Origin: Clostridia bacterium
GTDB taxonomy: Bacteria > Bacillota > Clostridia > Oscillospirales > Acutalibacteraceae
Length of the DNA stretch: 64,000 nt
NCBI GenBank assembly: GCA_017410585.1
Contig: JAFQQM010000009.1
Location: forward strand, 89,289 to 153,288
Direction of reading: 5' to 3'
Positions within the stretch are counted from its first letter, which is position 1. The number at the start of each line of letters is the position of its first letter. A program made the position numbers and the translations under genes. Under the pieces are notes generated by a model that saw nothing but the letters and a program-made list of their open reading frames with translations, did no database searches and was not told the origin of the DNA. Shown one piece after another: positions 1 to 6,273 of this stretch.

Positions 1-275
1 AAATAGTTTACCAAATCCCGCTTCGCTTCCTCCTCGCTGGACGGTGCACAAGACTGCTCATAGGTAGGAGACATCAAATAATCATCCGCTCCGAAATTGG
101 CATTGACAAGACGGATCATTTTTTTCACAGCCCGTTGCCGGTTGTATTTGACCATCTCCGCCCGCGTCGGCTTACTTCTTGGGGCCCGCGTCGGCATACG
201 CCTCCCATCCGGCCAGACCGGATAAAAGTCGACCTCCAGCAACGGGCCGGAGATCGTCTTCTTTTGTCGGATCAT
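1..275 (-). CDS. Replication-associated protein, REP_ORF2-G2P-like (partial)
   Basis: The reading frame starts at ATG 275-273 after AGGAGG and runs off the left edge, so only about 91 N-terminal residues are visible. The segment around MPTRAPRSKPTRAEMVKYN, then LVNANFG and an acidic EEEAKRDLVNY, resembles the N-terminus of rolling-circle replication proteins (REP_ORF2-G2P group) common in clostridial phages and integrative plasmids. The HUH and tyrosine motifs would lie outside the window, so the family call is by resemblance only. It is the last visible gene of the element's minus-strand series. Another phage protein of similar start is possible. Confidence 0.55.
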   Translation of the reverse strand, partial: MIRQKKTISGPLLEVDFYPVWPDGRRMPTRAPRSKPTRAEMVKYNRQRAVKKMIRLVNANFGADDYLMSPTYEQSCAPSSEEEAKRDLVNY

Positions 276-348
276 AATTCCTCCTGTTTCGTTGAATTGT
301 TAAGATAGCATACAAGGCCGCAAACGGGCGGAAAAAGCCGCCCGCTGC

Positions 349-378
349 TTGACTTTTCACAAGCGAATATGGTATAAT
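349..378 (+). promoter_or_regulatory. Strong sigma-A promoter for a short rightward transcript
   Basis: TTGACT (349-354), an 18-base spacer and TATAAT (373-378). It points away from the replication gene and opens a transcript of about 80 bases that ends at the hairpin at 430-466. Confidence 0.7.
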
Positions 379-384
379 ATAAAA

Positions 385-466
385 CGGTCAGAGAAACCGC
401 TTTTTTCGCTTGAAAAAAGCCGACCTTTGGGAACTATCCGACGGCCATCGGATAGTTCCTTTTTTT
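385..466 (+). ncRNA. Candidate small RNA in the element's intergenic gap
   Basis: A near-consensus promoter ends at 378 and a perfect terminator hairpin (430-459) plus seven T ends at 466, giving a predicted RNA of about 80 nt with no convincing open frame. It holds two stems: a U/A stem with a GCUU loop near 400-417, and the 12-bp terminator stem. It is divergent from the replication gene and its last bases overlap the 3' end of the next minus-strand gene, so it could be a regulatory RNA. Alternatively the hairpins are a single-strand replication signal. It matches no RNA family I recognise. Confidence 0.5.
430..466 (+). terminator. Rho-independent terminator of the small RNA
   Basis: Perfect 12-bp stem (430-441 with 448-459), 6-base loop, then T7. 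The T run is only on the plus-strand side. Confidence 0.85.
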
Positions 467-683
467 ATTGTTCGGCCGGTCGCAAACGTCTGGGATTTTC
501 AACCACAAACGAGTGCGAACAATTTGGACTTTGCAATTTGGCGCCGGCGAGGATCCGCCCGCCTTCCGTTCGGGTGTAAACGATGGCGGTCACGGTATAC
601 GGCCCCGTTCCCTGCAAGGAATAAGCATTACTGCAGACCGGCGCCCCGCTCTCCATCGCTTCGCGTGTCTCTTGTAACGTCAC
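465..683 (-). CDS. Small hypothetical element protein (72 aa)
   Basis: GTG start overlapping the TGA of the preceding gene, a GTGA arrangement that suggests translational coupling. It has no recognisable domain; the middle (TVTAIVYTRTEGGRILAG) looks like a small beta-rich fold. It sits between other small phage-like genes and the replication gene. Function unknown; real because it continues the tightly packed minus-strand series. Confidence 0.5.
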   Translation of the reverse strand: MTLQETREAMESGAPVCSNAYSLQGTGPYTVTAIVYTRTEGGRILAGAKLQSPNCSHSFVVENPRRLRPAEQ

Positions 684-919
684 GCGACCACCCCCTTGTC
701 AAAGATCGGCGCATCTTCCACGTAGTGGCTGATCGGCTCCACGTCGGCAACGTCAACGACCAACACCGTATCCTGCCACCATTCGGACCATAACTGGATC
801 TTCCAAACCCCGCCGGGATACTCCAACATACTGTGAACAAACAATACCTGACCCGTTGGTTTATGCACCACCAGTTCGTGACGGGCGAAGGCACGCCACA
901 AGGCTTTAATGCTTTCCAT
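680..919 (-). CDS. Small hypothetical element protein (79 aa)
   Basis: Start taken at ATG 919 (MESIKALWRAF) after GGCGGGAG; a longer GTG-initiated frame from 955 has no ribosome site. It begins inside the end of the upstream gene. The sequence is Trp-rich in the middle (VWKIQLWSEWWQD) and acidic at the C-terminus. Family not recognised. Such small overlapping genes are usual in phage early regions. Confidence 0.5.
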   Translation of the reverse strand: MESIKALWRAFARHELVVHKPTGQVLFVHSMLEYPGGVWKIQLWSEWWQDTVLVVDVADVEPISHYVEDAPIFDKGVVA

Positions 920-1085
920 CTTCTCCCGCCTTTCTCTCGGCGTACAAGCCGGCACAACCCAAAGAAAACACCAAAAGCCCCGTACATATCTGCCGAAAAC
1001 GTTCGCCGGGATCTACCTGCAAAAATCCGAGTAAAACGATTATGATGCCGAGCAACACCCCGACAACGCTCACCTTATGCCACAT
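906..1085 (-). CDS. Small membrane protein (59 aa), element-encoded
   Basis: Start at ATG 1085 (MWHKVSVVG) behind AGAGGTG; the frame extends further upstream but without a ribosome site. Two hydrophobic segments (about residues 4-22 and 33-48) flank a polar loop, then a charged tail, so it should be a two-pass membrane protein. A holin is conceivable from size and topology, but no lysis gene is visible nearby, so function is left open. Confidence 0.5.
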   Translation of the reverse strand: MWHKVSVVGVLLGIIIVLLGFLQVDPGERFRQICTGLLVFSLGCAGLYAERKAGEDGKH

Positions 1086-1095
1086 AGGCCACCTC

Positions 1096-1377
1096 TTACA
1101 GTTGGATTCGAAATTCGGTGGTGTTGGTGTTTTCCTGCAGTTCGGCGATCTCCTCGTCCAAGAGATCATCGTCACCGACCGCTTCGCGGATCAACCGCGC
1201 ATACTGTTCCAACACCATCACGACCGGTGCAGCCGATACGCCGGAGATCGGCATCGTGCTGGCGGTCACGCCTTTAGACACGATATCAGCGATCGCGATC
1301 TGCGCCGCCAAATACTCGCCGTGGGTCTTTGCCTTGGCTCCCCGCTTGGAAAGCTCGTTGATCTTTTCATTAAACAT
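1096..1377 (-). CDS. Hypothetical element protein (93 aa)
   Basis: Good ribosome site GGAGAGG four bases before ATG. The N-terminal half is helical and basic; the C-terminal half is acidic (GDDDLLDEEIAELQE). Family not recognised. It lies 10 bases upstream of the small membrane protein gene and downstream of the helix-turn-helix gene, presumably co-transcribed. Confidence 0.55.
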   Translation of the reverse strand: MFNEKINELSKRGAKAKTHGEYLAAQIAIADIVSKGVTASTMPISGVSAAPVVMVLEQYARLIREAVGDDDLLDEEIAELQENTNTTEFRIQL

Positions 1378-1395
1378 AAAACCTCTCCTTTTCGA

Positions 1396-1605
1396 TTACG
1401 CCGCCAACCAACGGGCAAGCGGTGCTTTGTGGATCAAGTATTTTCCCGCGACCTTCACCGCCGGGAACTCATCATCCTGCAGTAACGTCCGGCGGTCCAT
1501 CCGCAGGTATTGCGTGACCTCCACCAGCGTCAACACGTCCACGCCGGGAAACGCCACGTTTAGCATTTCCATCACATCACGAAATGCCGCTTTTTCTCTT
1601 GCCAT
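1396..1605 (-). CDS. Excisionase-like helix-turn-helix protein (69 aa)
   Basis: Start at ATG 1605 after AGGAGG with 6-base spacing. The pattern DVLTLVEVTQYLRMDRRTL, then FPAVKVAGKYLIHKAPLARWL, is the winged helix-turn-helix of excisionase/AlpA-type small DNA-binding proteins: a first helix, recognition helix, and a wing with the typical K-x-G-x-K-Y/W-x-I stretch. In an element with a tyrosine integrase it is a candidate directionality factor. It could equally be a transcription or replication accessory protein. Confidence 0.65.
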   Translation of the reverse strand: MAREKAAFRDVMEMLNVAFPGVDVLTLVEVTQYLRMDRRTLLQDDEFPAVKVAGKYLIHKAPLARWLAA

Positions 1606-1607
1606 AA

Positions 1608-1808
1608 TTAACCTCCTTCTGACGGGTGTATGTACGATAATCCGTATTCGCACCGTAGACCTTCGATTTCCTCATCCACCTCGGCGATGCTGTCACAGTT
1701 TCGGTGGAAATCGTTGTTGACGTAGATTGCGTACCGCCCGCTCGGGCGATGGTAGACTTTGATTCGGTTTTCTCGCTGACCGTACAGCGTGATCTCACCG
1801 ACCAGCAC
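1608..1808 (-). CDS. Small hypothetical protein (66 aa)
   Basis: Probable GTG start at 1808 (VLVGEITLYG) about 8 bases after GAGAGG; a GTG three codons upstream at 1817 is the alternative. It overlaps the end of the Cys-rich gene behind it by about 14 bases. It is beta-rich (RIKVYHRPSGRYAIYV) with an acidic helix. Family not recognised. Confidence 0.45.
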   Translation of the reverse strand: MLVGEITLYGQRENRIKVYHRPSGRYAIYVNNDFHRNCDSIAEVDEEIEGLRCEYGLSYIHPSEGG

Positions 1809-1962
1809 TGACTTCACCTCTCTCCACCAGTGCGATCAATTCTTTCATCACCTTTGCGATGCAATCGGCACTGCAGTCCTCATCTTCACTGAACGGGCAT
1901 TTCCCGCACGACCCACCGTCGGCGCAGTTCCTGGCAACCTTCAGTAATTCTTCTTTTGTCAT
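1795..1962 (-). CDS. Small Cys-rich protein (55 aa)
   Basis: ATG at 1962 overlaps the upstream stop (ATGA). It starts MTKEELLKVARNC and contains six cysteines in the N-terminal 34 residues (NCADGGSCGKC, then ECDCSADC-like spacing), suggesting metal binding. The start region (plus-strand 1951-1978) closely resembles 2183-2212, which precedes the MTKES segment of the neighbouring gene, so the two starts look like duplicates. Function unknown. Confidence 0.5.
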   Translation of the reverse strand: MTKEELLKVARNCADGGSCGKCPFSEDEDCSADCIAKVMKELIALVERGEVSAGR

Positions 1963-2408
1963 TTGCTCACGACCTTTCTATTGGCTATTACAAATGTTGT
2001 GCCACCAGTAAACATATGAAATTTGCACTTGATATTTACTTCTGCCAAATAATCATCCGCTTGTGCTTCGTGAATAACTCGTTTTACAACGCTATCAAAG
2101 CCGCCTTTATAATGACAAACTCTTTCGTGACAGCATCTTCCACAATTCTCTTTTATAATACTTTCAGCGACTTTTATGCTTTCTTTTGTCATTCGCTCAC
2201 GACCTTTCTTATGTTTTTGCATTTGCTTAGGGTTTTGTTGCCAATAGCCGTGTCGTACCTCTACCACATCGGCGGCGGCTTTGAAATGCTTGCAGGGTGA
2301 ATTTTTCAAATTCCTATCGTCACCATTGTGGCGCACTACAAAGCACACATCATAATGAACACAGTCTTTGCAAGCCGCCCCACGCTCGATATATTCCTTT
2401 TCAGCCAC
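1959..2408 (-). CDS. Cys-rich element protein, apparent two-part fusion (149 aa)
   Basis: GTG start just after the upstream stop (TAGTG), with GGGGGACAAGTA ahead. Part 1 (about residues 1-60) carries CKDCVHYDVC and SPCKHF, a Cys pattern common in small clostridial phage proteins. Part 2 starts at an internal Met (residue 73, near 2192) with MTKESIKVAESII and a second Cys group (NCGRCCHERVC). The junction has the same flanking bases as the start of the 55-aa gene at 1962, so part 2 may originally have been a separate gene and may still start independently. Confidence 0.5.
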   Translation of the reverse strand: MAEKEYIERGAACKDCVHYDVCFVVRHNGDDRNLKNSPCKHFKAAADVVEVRHGYWQQNPKQMQKHKKGRERMTKESIKVAESIIKENCGRCCHERVCHYKGGFDSVVKRVIHEAQADDYLAEVNIKCKFHMFTGGTTFVIANRKVVSK

Positions 2409-2655
2409 TACTTGTCCCCCAATTCACTACCGCGTCTACGACATCAACCGCAGAGATAACGCCGCCGGATGCATAATTATCCAGCAGGTACTTCGCAAAT
2501 TCTTTGGCACCTTCCGTTTTGGCGTTTTCCTCTCCGATAAGCATTGTTCCAACATCTGCGGCCGCAGAACATTCACAATCAAGATGATATTCCAACCTCT
2601 CAATCTCTGCCTTTCGGCGGTTGAGGCAGGGGCATCCAATGGGTGACCGAGTCAT
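2401..2655 (-). CDS. Element protein with degraded N-terminus (84 aa)
   Basis: The frame from residue 14 (RRKAEIERLEYHLD, later EGAKEFAKYLLDN) resembles the middle and end of coiled-coil phage proteins of the KAEIERL...AIKEFAERL type. Its first 13 residues are only the out-of-frame 3' end of the DUF551 gene, so the normal start seems lost by a deletion or frameshift junction. Translation might begin at an internal ATG near 2544. Likely a remnant. Confidence 0.4.
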   Translation of the reverse strand: MTRSPIGCPCLNRRKAEIERLEYHLDCECSAAADVGTMLIGEENAKTEGAKEFAKYLLDNYASGGVISAVDVVDAVVNWGTSSG

Positions 2656-3328
2656 CTCTTATCGGTGAACAATTAAATGGAATAAACAATCCATTTATCA
2701 ACTCCATTACAAGAATTAAGTCATAGTGTCCGCCGCTTTCGAAAACGGTATGTAAAAGTCCCAACACCCTAACTTGTTCTTCCGGCAACCTATCCTTGAC
2801 CGAAATCCACTCCTGCACCGTTACGTCGTTTGCCATCATAAAATCGGCAACAAACATATTTCTTGCAATGTCGCAAGATAGATTTTTTGCTTTCATAGCG
2901 GCTTTTGCATTTTTGATTAACTCCACCAGCCTATCTCTCATTGTCTGCACCGTCCTTTCGCTCGACGTAACATCAACTTGCGGCGGTCTTGTTACTCTTT
3001 CAAGTGTTTCATCTAAAATTTCGATAGTTTTAATCATTCGTGCTATTGTCAACCGTTGCTCGAGGCGCAACGCACCCCAAGAGCCATAATGATCATCGCC
3101 TAATTGAGGACAAGAAATATTTTCTCTGACTCTTTTTAGTTCTGCTCCTAAAATAAGTCTCATTCCCCCTCCCGCTCCGGGGCGTGTTATAATACCGAGT
3201 GGTACGGGGTTTCCAATCCTCACAACATCGAGAAATTCAGCGCAAATCATGGGGTGTATTTTCTTTATGCCGACGCCTTTTTCAAATGCTTCGCATACAA
3301 CAAAATGTACGCAGTTTTCGCAAGACAT
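2600..3328 (-). CDS. DUF551-containing mosaic element protein (242 aa)
   Basis: ATG behind AAGGACGAGG. The C-terminus (EWISVKDRLPEEQ ... VTHWMPLPQPPK) is a clear DUF551 domain, a short domain of unknown role widespread in phages. The N-terminal 37 residues form a Cys cluster (CENCVHFVVCEAF) like the neighbouring gene. Between them, residues about 46-55 (GIITRPGAGG) are encoded by a copy of the promoter repeat found at 3356 and 4237. The ORF therefore looks assembled from three sources. An independent start at MRLILGAELKRV (near 3163) after a GGGAGGGGG stretch is possible. Confidence 0.55.
   Translation of the reverse strand: MSCENCVHFVVCEAFEKGVGIKKIHPMICAEFLDVVRIGNPVPLGIITRPGAGGGMRLILGAELKRVRENISCPQLGDDHYGSWGALRLEQRLTIARMIKTIEILDETLERVTRPPQVDVTSSERTVQTMRDRLVELIKNAKAAMKAKNLSCDIARNMFVADFMMANDVTVQEWISVKDRLPEEQVRVLGLLHTVFESGGHYDLILVMELINGLFIPFNCSPIRDDSVTHWMPLPQPPKGRD
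3168..3193 (+). repeat. Promoter-cassette repeat, copy 1 (inside a CDS)
   Basis: 26-base core beginning CCTCCCGCTCCGGGG and ending in GTTATAAT, identical to copy 2 (3356-3381). This copy lacks the -35 TTGC and lies antisense within the DUF551 ORF. Confidence 0.8.
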
Positions 3329-3351
3329 TAAACCTCGTCCTTTCCTTTACC

Positions 3352-3408
3352 TTGCCCTCCCGCTCCGGGGCGTGTTATAATGCCACCGGGAGGAGGTGAA
3401 AAATATGA
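3352..3408 (+). repeat. Promoter-cassette repeat, copy 2 (promoter plus ribosome site)
   Basis: Contains TTGCCC (3352-3357), 18-base spacer, TATAAT (3376-3381), AGGAGG and the ATG of the following gene. It is almost identical through the start codon to copy 3 at 4234-4289, with a one-base spacer difference and two substitutions. Confidence 0.85.
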
Positions 3409-3635
3409 CTTTACGATACATTGAAAATAAATCGATACTGTGTCCGCGCGATCACACCGATTATACGATCAGCATCTCAATCGCTAACCAGGACGGGCAA
3501 TCCTTTGCTGTATGTACCGGTTGTGACCACAACGATAACTCCACCATCTGCAAGCGGTGTATCAAAGATCACAGTTTTCCGATGTACAAGCCATCCTCTG
3601 GCGGACAATTTCACGACTGGCCTGAAGTGCCTTAA
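3405..3635 (+). CDS. Small Cys-containing hypothetical protein (76 aa)
   Basis: Start at ATG 3405, nine bases after GGAGG and within the repeated promoter cassette; a GTG at 3396 overlaps the ribosome site and is unlikely. The protein has two CxxC-like pairs (CTGCDHND and CKRCIKDH), suggesting a small zinc ribbon or knuckle. Its 3' end overlaps the 3' end of the convergent regulator gene by about 74 bases. Function unknown. Confidence 0.5.
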   Translation: MTLRYIENKSILCPRDHTDYTISISIANQDGQSFAVCTGCDHNDNSTICKRCIKDHSFPMYKPSSGGQFHDWPEVP

Positions 3636-4203
3636 TGTACCGGCCGGTGATCTGCTCTTCCCCGCGGATCGCCGGTTCTCTTTCTGCCCAGCCGAGCAAA
3701 TGATCCAAAGAAACCAACGCCATAGACAATTGCTCTTTCTTGTCCGGCGGTAAGGATAGAACGTGGCGTTCGCCGGTGTAAGGAAATTCGGGCATAAGCG
3801 GCTCCATCCGATCACACTCTGCATTCGCGCTGATTTCCGGCAATATTTCCTGTAATACCGTTTCCAAATCTAGGGCGATTGCCGCCGTGCGTAACGTATC
3901 CGCAAATCGCCGTATCACGTTCAGCATTGATGAGATCACCAAAATCGCATCCTCAAGTTCTTTTTCTTTCACAATATCACTTCCTTTCGATAAAGCACTA
4001 TATGTGCTCGTTTTAATCAAAAAAATTTCCTGTACCGTCTTACCGAAAAATTTAGCAATTTTAATTTTGCTCTCATCACGCGGAATCCGCTCTCCACGCT
4101 CATACATCGCCCAAGCGGATTTGGTTATACCAATCGCGATCGCTAACTCTTCCTGCGTTCTTTCTCCGCGCAGAGTTCGCAAACGGTCTGCAAACGTTCC
4201 CAT
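3562..4203 (-). CDS. XRE-family regulator with long C-terminal extension (213 aa)
   Basis: Residues 1-62 form a standard XRE helix-turn-helix domain (RTQEELAIAIGITKSAWAMYERGER, in two parts) that in related phage proteins ends near EIFLI. Here the frame continues for 150 residues of unrecognised helical sequence. Inside the frame, at 3993-4009, sits a 17-bp operator-like palindrome. A few bases further is a ribosome site and GTG at 3972 starting MKEKELEDAI, arranged as in front of the gene at 4819. So this may be two genes read in one frame: a small XRE regulator and a 136-aa protein starting at 3972. It is divergent from the 4286 gene. Confidence 0.65.
   Translation of the reverse strand: MGTFADRLRTLRGERTQEELAIAIGITKSAWAMYERGERIPRDESKIKIAKFFGKTVQEIFLIKTSTYSALSKGSDIVKEKELEDAILVISSMLNVIRRFADTLRTAAIALDLETVLQEILPEISANAECDRMEPLMPEFPYTGERHVLSLPPDKKEQLSMALVSLDHLLGWAEREPAIRGEEQITGRYIKALQASREIVRQRMACTSENCDL
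3993..4009. promoter_or_regulatory. Operator-like palindrome O5 (inside the XRE frame)
   Basis: On the minus strand GAGCACATATAGTGCTT, fitting the pattern G-W-GCACA-5N-GTG of the four sites at 4843-4979. It lies just upstream of an internal GTG start at 3972. Confidence 0.55.
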
Positions 4204-4233
4204 TCTACCCCTCCTTTCCTTCTTTTCCTTGGC

Positions 4234-4289
4234 TTGCCTCCCGCTCCGGCGCGTGTTATAATGCCACCGAGAGGAGGTGAAAAATATGA
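4234..4289 (+). repeat. Promoter-cassette repeat, copy 3 (promoter plus ribosome site)
   Basis: TTGCCT (4234-4239), 17-base spacer, TATAAT (4257-4262), AGGAGG (4272-4277) and the ATG of the next gene. Near-identical to copy 2 at 3352-3408. Confidence 0.85.
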
Positions 4290-4687
4290 ATGATTACACG
4301 GGAGCTGCTTTTTTACTGGCAATTGCCGCGCCCATCGTTAGTTCGATCATCAATTTAATAACTCAGGAGATTAAATTCCGGCGAGAATCTCACCTATTAC
4401 ACAAAACAGAAATCATAGAAGATTACGTGAGATACACCGGTGCTTATCTCCGCTATGAGAAAAACGGAAACGAAAACTATGGAGCGGCATACGGAAAAGT
4501 TCTTTTGTATGTCCCGAGCGAGATCGCTGATAGAATCATCGAATTAAATTCCATCATCGCTCCTTTTGTCGAAAATCAAAACCGAGAAAAAGCAGCACAA
4601 TTATTTGACGAGATCTGCATACTCTTATCCATGCAACTCAAGAAGAGAAAGCACAAAAGGAAATCCAAAGGATATACCTACGTATAA
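4286..4687 (+). CDS. Membrane-anchored small element protein (133 aa)
   Basis: ATG 4286 is set by AGGAGG in the repeated promoter cassette. An N-terminal hydrophobic segment (about residues 6-26, GAAFLLAIAAPIVSSIINLI) is followed by a charged helical domain and a Lys/Arg-rich tail (KKRKHKRKSKG). Predicted single membrane anchor with the rest in the cytoplasm. Its last 63 bases overlap the convergent gene at 4625. Family not recognised. Confidence 0.5.
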   Translation: MNDYTGAAFLLAIAAPIVSSIINLITQEIKFRRESHLLHKTEIIEDYVRYTGAYLRYEKNGNENYGAAYGKVLLYVPSEIADRIIELNSIIAPFVENQNREKAAQLFDEICILLSMQLKKRKHKRKSKGYTYV

Positions 4688-4819
4688 CAAATAGCAGACG
4701 AGAAGCCACAGAGGCCAACAGGTCTCTGGGCTTTTTATTTTCCAAACAACCCAAATCAAAGCAGTAAGTACCATACCGGCTATCACACAAAGTAAATAGT
4801 ACATATCCTTTTCTTTCAC
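4625..4819 (-). CDS. Small two-pass membrane protein (64 aa)
   Basis: GTG start after GGAGG; begins MKEKDMYYLL. Two hydrophobic helices (about residues 7-26 and 34-58). A promoter with -35 TTGACT (4890-4895) and -10 TATCCT (4867-4872) on the minus strand lies upstream and carries two repressor operators, so this is the first gene of the operon transcribed away from the S24 repressor. Family not recognised. Confidence 0.5.
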   Translation of the reverse strand: MKEKDMYYLLCVIAGMVLTALIWVVWKIKSPETCWPLWLLVCYLLYVGISFGFPFVLSLLELHG

Positions 4820-4842
4820 AATATCGCCTCCACTATTTTGTC

Positions 4843-4859
4843 GAGCACTTTTTGTGCTC
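4843..4859. promoter_or_regulatory. Repressor operator O1
   Basis: GAGCACTTTTTGTGCTC, a 17-bp palindrome just downstream of the -10 of the leftward promoter. Confidence 0.65.
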
Positions 4860-4866
4860 TGATTAG

Positions 4867-4895
4867 AGGATACACTATTTGTGCTCGAAAGTCAA
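4867..4895 (-). promoter_or_regulatory. Leftward promoter with operator O2 in the spacer
   Basis: Minus-strand TTGACT (4890-4895), 17-base spacer, TATCCT (4867-4872). Operator O2 (4870-4886, minus strand GAGCACAAATAGTGTAT) fills the spacer. Confidence 0.6.
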
Positions 4896-4928
4896 GAAAA
4901 TCACCCAAAAAAATTTAACAAATAAAAT

Positions 4929-4979
4929 ATACACGAATTGTGCACTATGACGATTGAAATCTGTGCACAATTCGTGTAT
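4929..4979. promoter_or_regulatory. Operators O3/O4 and rightward promoter of the S24 repressor
   Basis: Two copies of GTGCACAATTCGTGTAT in inverted orientation (4929-4945 and 4963-4979), separated by 17 bases. TTGAAA (4954-4959) and TATTAT (4977-4982) with a 17-base spacer form the repressor promoter, so O4 covers its spacer. Suggests autoregulation. Confidence 0.65.
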
Positions 4980-5016
4980 TATAATAACACATTCTATTAT
5001 GTAGGGAGGGAATTGT

Positions 5017-5694
5017 ATGTCACGTTTCAACTTGCGATTGCGTTTACTGCGCCACGAAGCGAAAATGTCGCAAGCCGAACTGGCTATGCGTATCGGCACA
5101 TCAAAAAGCAGTATCAATATGTACGAGCGCGGAGAACGTGAACCAGGCATAGACACCTTGGAAGCGTTTGCCAATCTGTTCAACGTCGATATGGATTTTC
5201 TAATCGGCAAGTCCGATTTTAGAAATAAGCAAGATTTCCTGCAAAACATTTCCATTGACCTCCCCTCCCCCACTATTGCCACCAGCACGGTGACCTTCCC
5301 GGTGCTCGGGGATATTGCGGCAGGCTACGACAAGATCGCCATTGAGGACTGGGCCGGTGAGACCATCGAGATCCCCGAGGCCGCGCTGTGCGGTCACGAT
5401 CGCGACGATTTCTTCGTGTTGCGCGTTTCCGGCGACAGTATGTACCCACATTACCAAGACGGCGACTACGTACTGGTGCTGAAGCAATCGACTATGGATT
5501 ACTCCGGTGAGGTCGGCGCCATCCTCTACGACGATGAGTGTGTATCCTTAAAAAAGATCGAATATGTGGAGGGCGAGGACTGGCTTCGGCTGGTACCGAT
5601 CAACCCGAATCATCCTCCGAAGCGTATCGAGGGCGAAGCACTGGACCACTGCCGCATCATCGGCATCCCCCGCCTGCTTTTCCGGAAACTATAA
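5017..5694 (+). CDS. S24-family phage repressor (CI/LexA-like)
   Basis: 225 aa. Residues 7-60 are an XRE helix-turn-helix (SQAELAMRIGTSKSSINMYERGE). Residues about 92-225 are an S24/S26 autoproteolytic domain with Ala-Gly at 102-103 as likely cleavage site, nucleophile Ser141 (RVSGDSMYP) and general base Lys179 (VSLKK). It should repress the element's operons by binding the operators at 3993-4979 and be inactivated by self-cleavage during the SOS response. ATG follows GGGAGGG. Confidence 0.9.
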   Translation: MSRFNLRLRLLRHEAKMSQAELAMRIGTSKSSINMYERGEREPGIDTLEAFANLFNVDMDFLIGKSDFRNKQDFLQNISIDLPSPTIATSTVTFPVLGDIAAGYDKIAIEDWAGETIEIPEAALCGHDRDDFFVLRVSGDSMYPHYQDGDYVLVLKQSTMDYSGEVGAILYDDECVSLKKIEYVEGEDWLRLVPINPNHPPKRIEGEALDHCRIIGIPRLLFRKL

Positions 5695-5719
5695 AAAAAG
5701 ACCGCCCGAAGGCGGTCTT
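5691..5719 (-). terminator. Terminator of the leftward membrane-protein gene
   Basis: 9-bp stem (5698-5706 with 5711-5719), GAA-type loop; the T run follows on the minus strand. It may also slow transcription from the S24 gene, but no T run lies on the plus side. Confidence 0.7.
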
Positions 5720-5724
5720 AGAAC

Positions 5725-6024
5725 TCACTCTTTTTCTCCTTTGTCAGTAATACGAACGATGAGCCAAACAGCTGCAATTCCGAACACAATATAATAGAGA
5801 ATCGCCCATACGTCCTGGGGGCCGCAGATAGCACCGATCAGACCTGCTATCCAAAGCGGAACGATCATTAATACCGGCATTATGTAAACGCTTCCGACGA
5901 TTATAACCATAATCCAGAACGGAATATCCAACATCACCATAGGAAAAATTGATACAATTATAGAAAAAAGAAAGTATTTTACTTTGGCGATACCTCCCAT
6001 TTTTTCAATTAGCCGATTTAACAT
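5725..6024 (-). CDS. Multi-pass membrane protein (99 aa), element-encoded
   Basis: Start taken at ATG 6024 (MLNRLIEKMGG) after AAGGTGGTGTCAAGG; the frame extends 52 residues upstream through the inverted-repeat region, which is unlikely to be translated. Three hydrophobic segments (about residues 16-34, 35-58, 70-90). It lies between the S24 repressor and the integrase. Such small lysogeny-region membrane proteins may act in superinfection exclusion, but nothing in the sequence shows that. Confidence 0.5.
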   Translation of the reverse strand: MLNRLIEKMGGIAKVKYFLFSIIVSIFPMVMLDIPFWIMVIIVGSVYIMPVLMIVPLWIAGLIGAICGPQDVWAILYYIVFGIAAVWLIVRITDKGEKE

Positions 6025-6043
6025 CCTTGACACCACCTTAAAA

Positions 6044-6205
6044 TAAAAAAGTGCGCAGCCGAAGCCGCGCACCGAAAAACGCGGGCCTCGATTGCTTGCT
6101 ACACCAATCGAATGAAATCTCGTGCAAATACGCATAAGAAAGCCCGCATTTTTACCATAGTTAAAAATGCGCACTTGCAAAGAGATTTATACAATTGGTG
6201 TAGCA
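6044..6205. repeat. Nested inverted repeats upstream of the integrase
   Basis: A 12-bp inverted repeat TGCTACACCAAT (6097-6108) / ATTGGTGTAGCA (6194-6205), a GCGGGC/GCCCGC pair (6081 and 6142) and a GTGCGC hairpin (6051-6072). The run TGCGCAC recurs near 6168. It fills the stretch between the membrane protein and int and may hold int promoter control sites or accessory recombination sites. Confidence 0.5.
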
Positions 6206-6273
6206 CGTTTAGCATACCACATTGATTTACAAAAATCAACAAAATTTATTTTATCAGAAAGGAGGTACAAAAA

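Noticed and set aside
906..1085. Holin for the 59-aa membrane protein
   Set aside because: Topology fits, but no endolysin or lysis cassette is adjacent, so the name is not supported.
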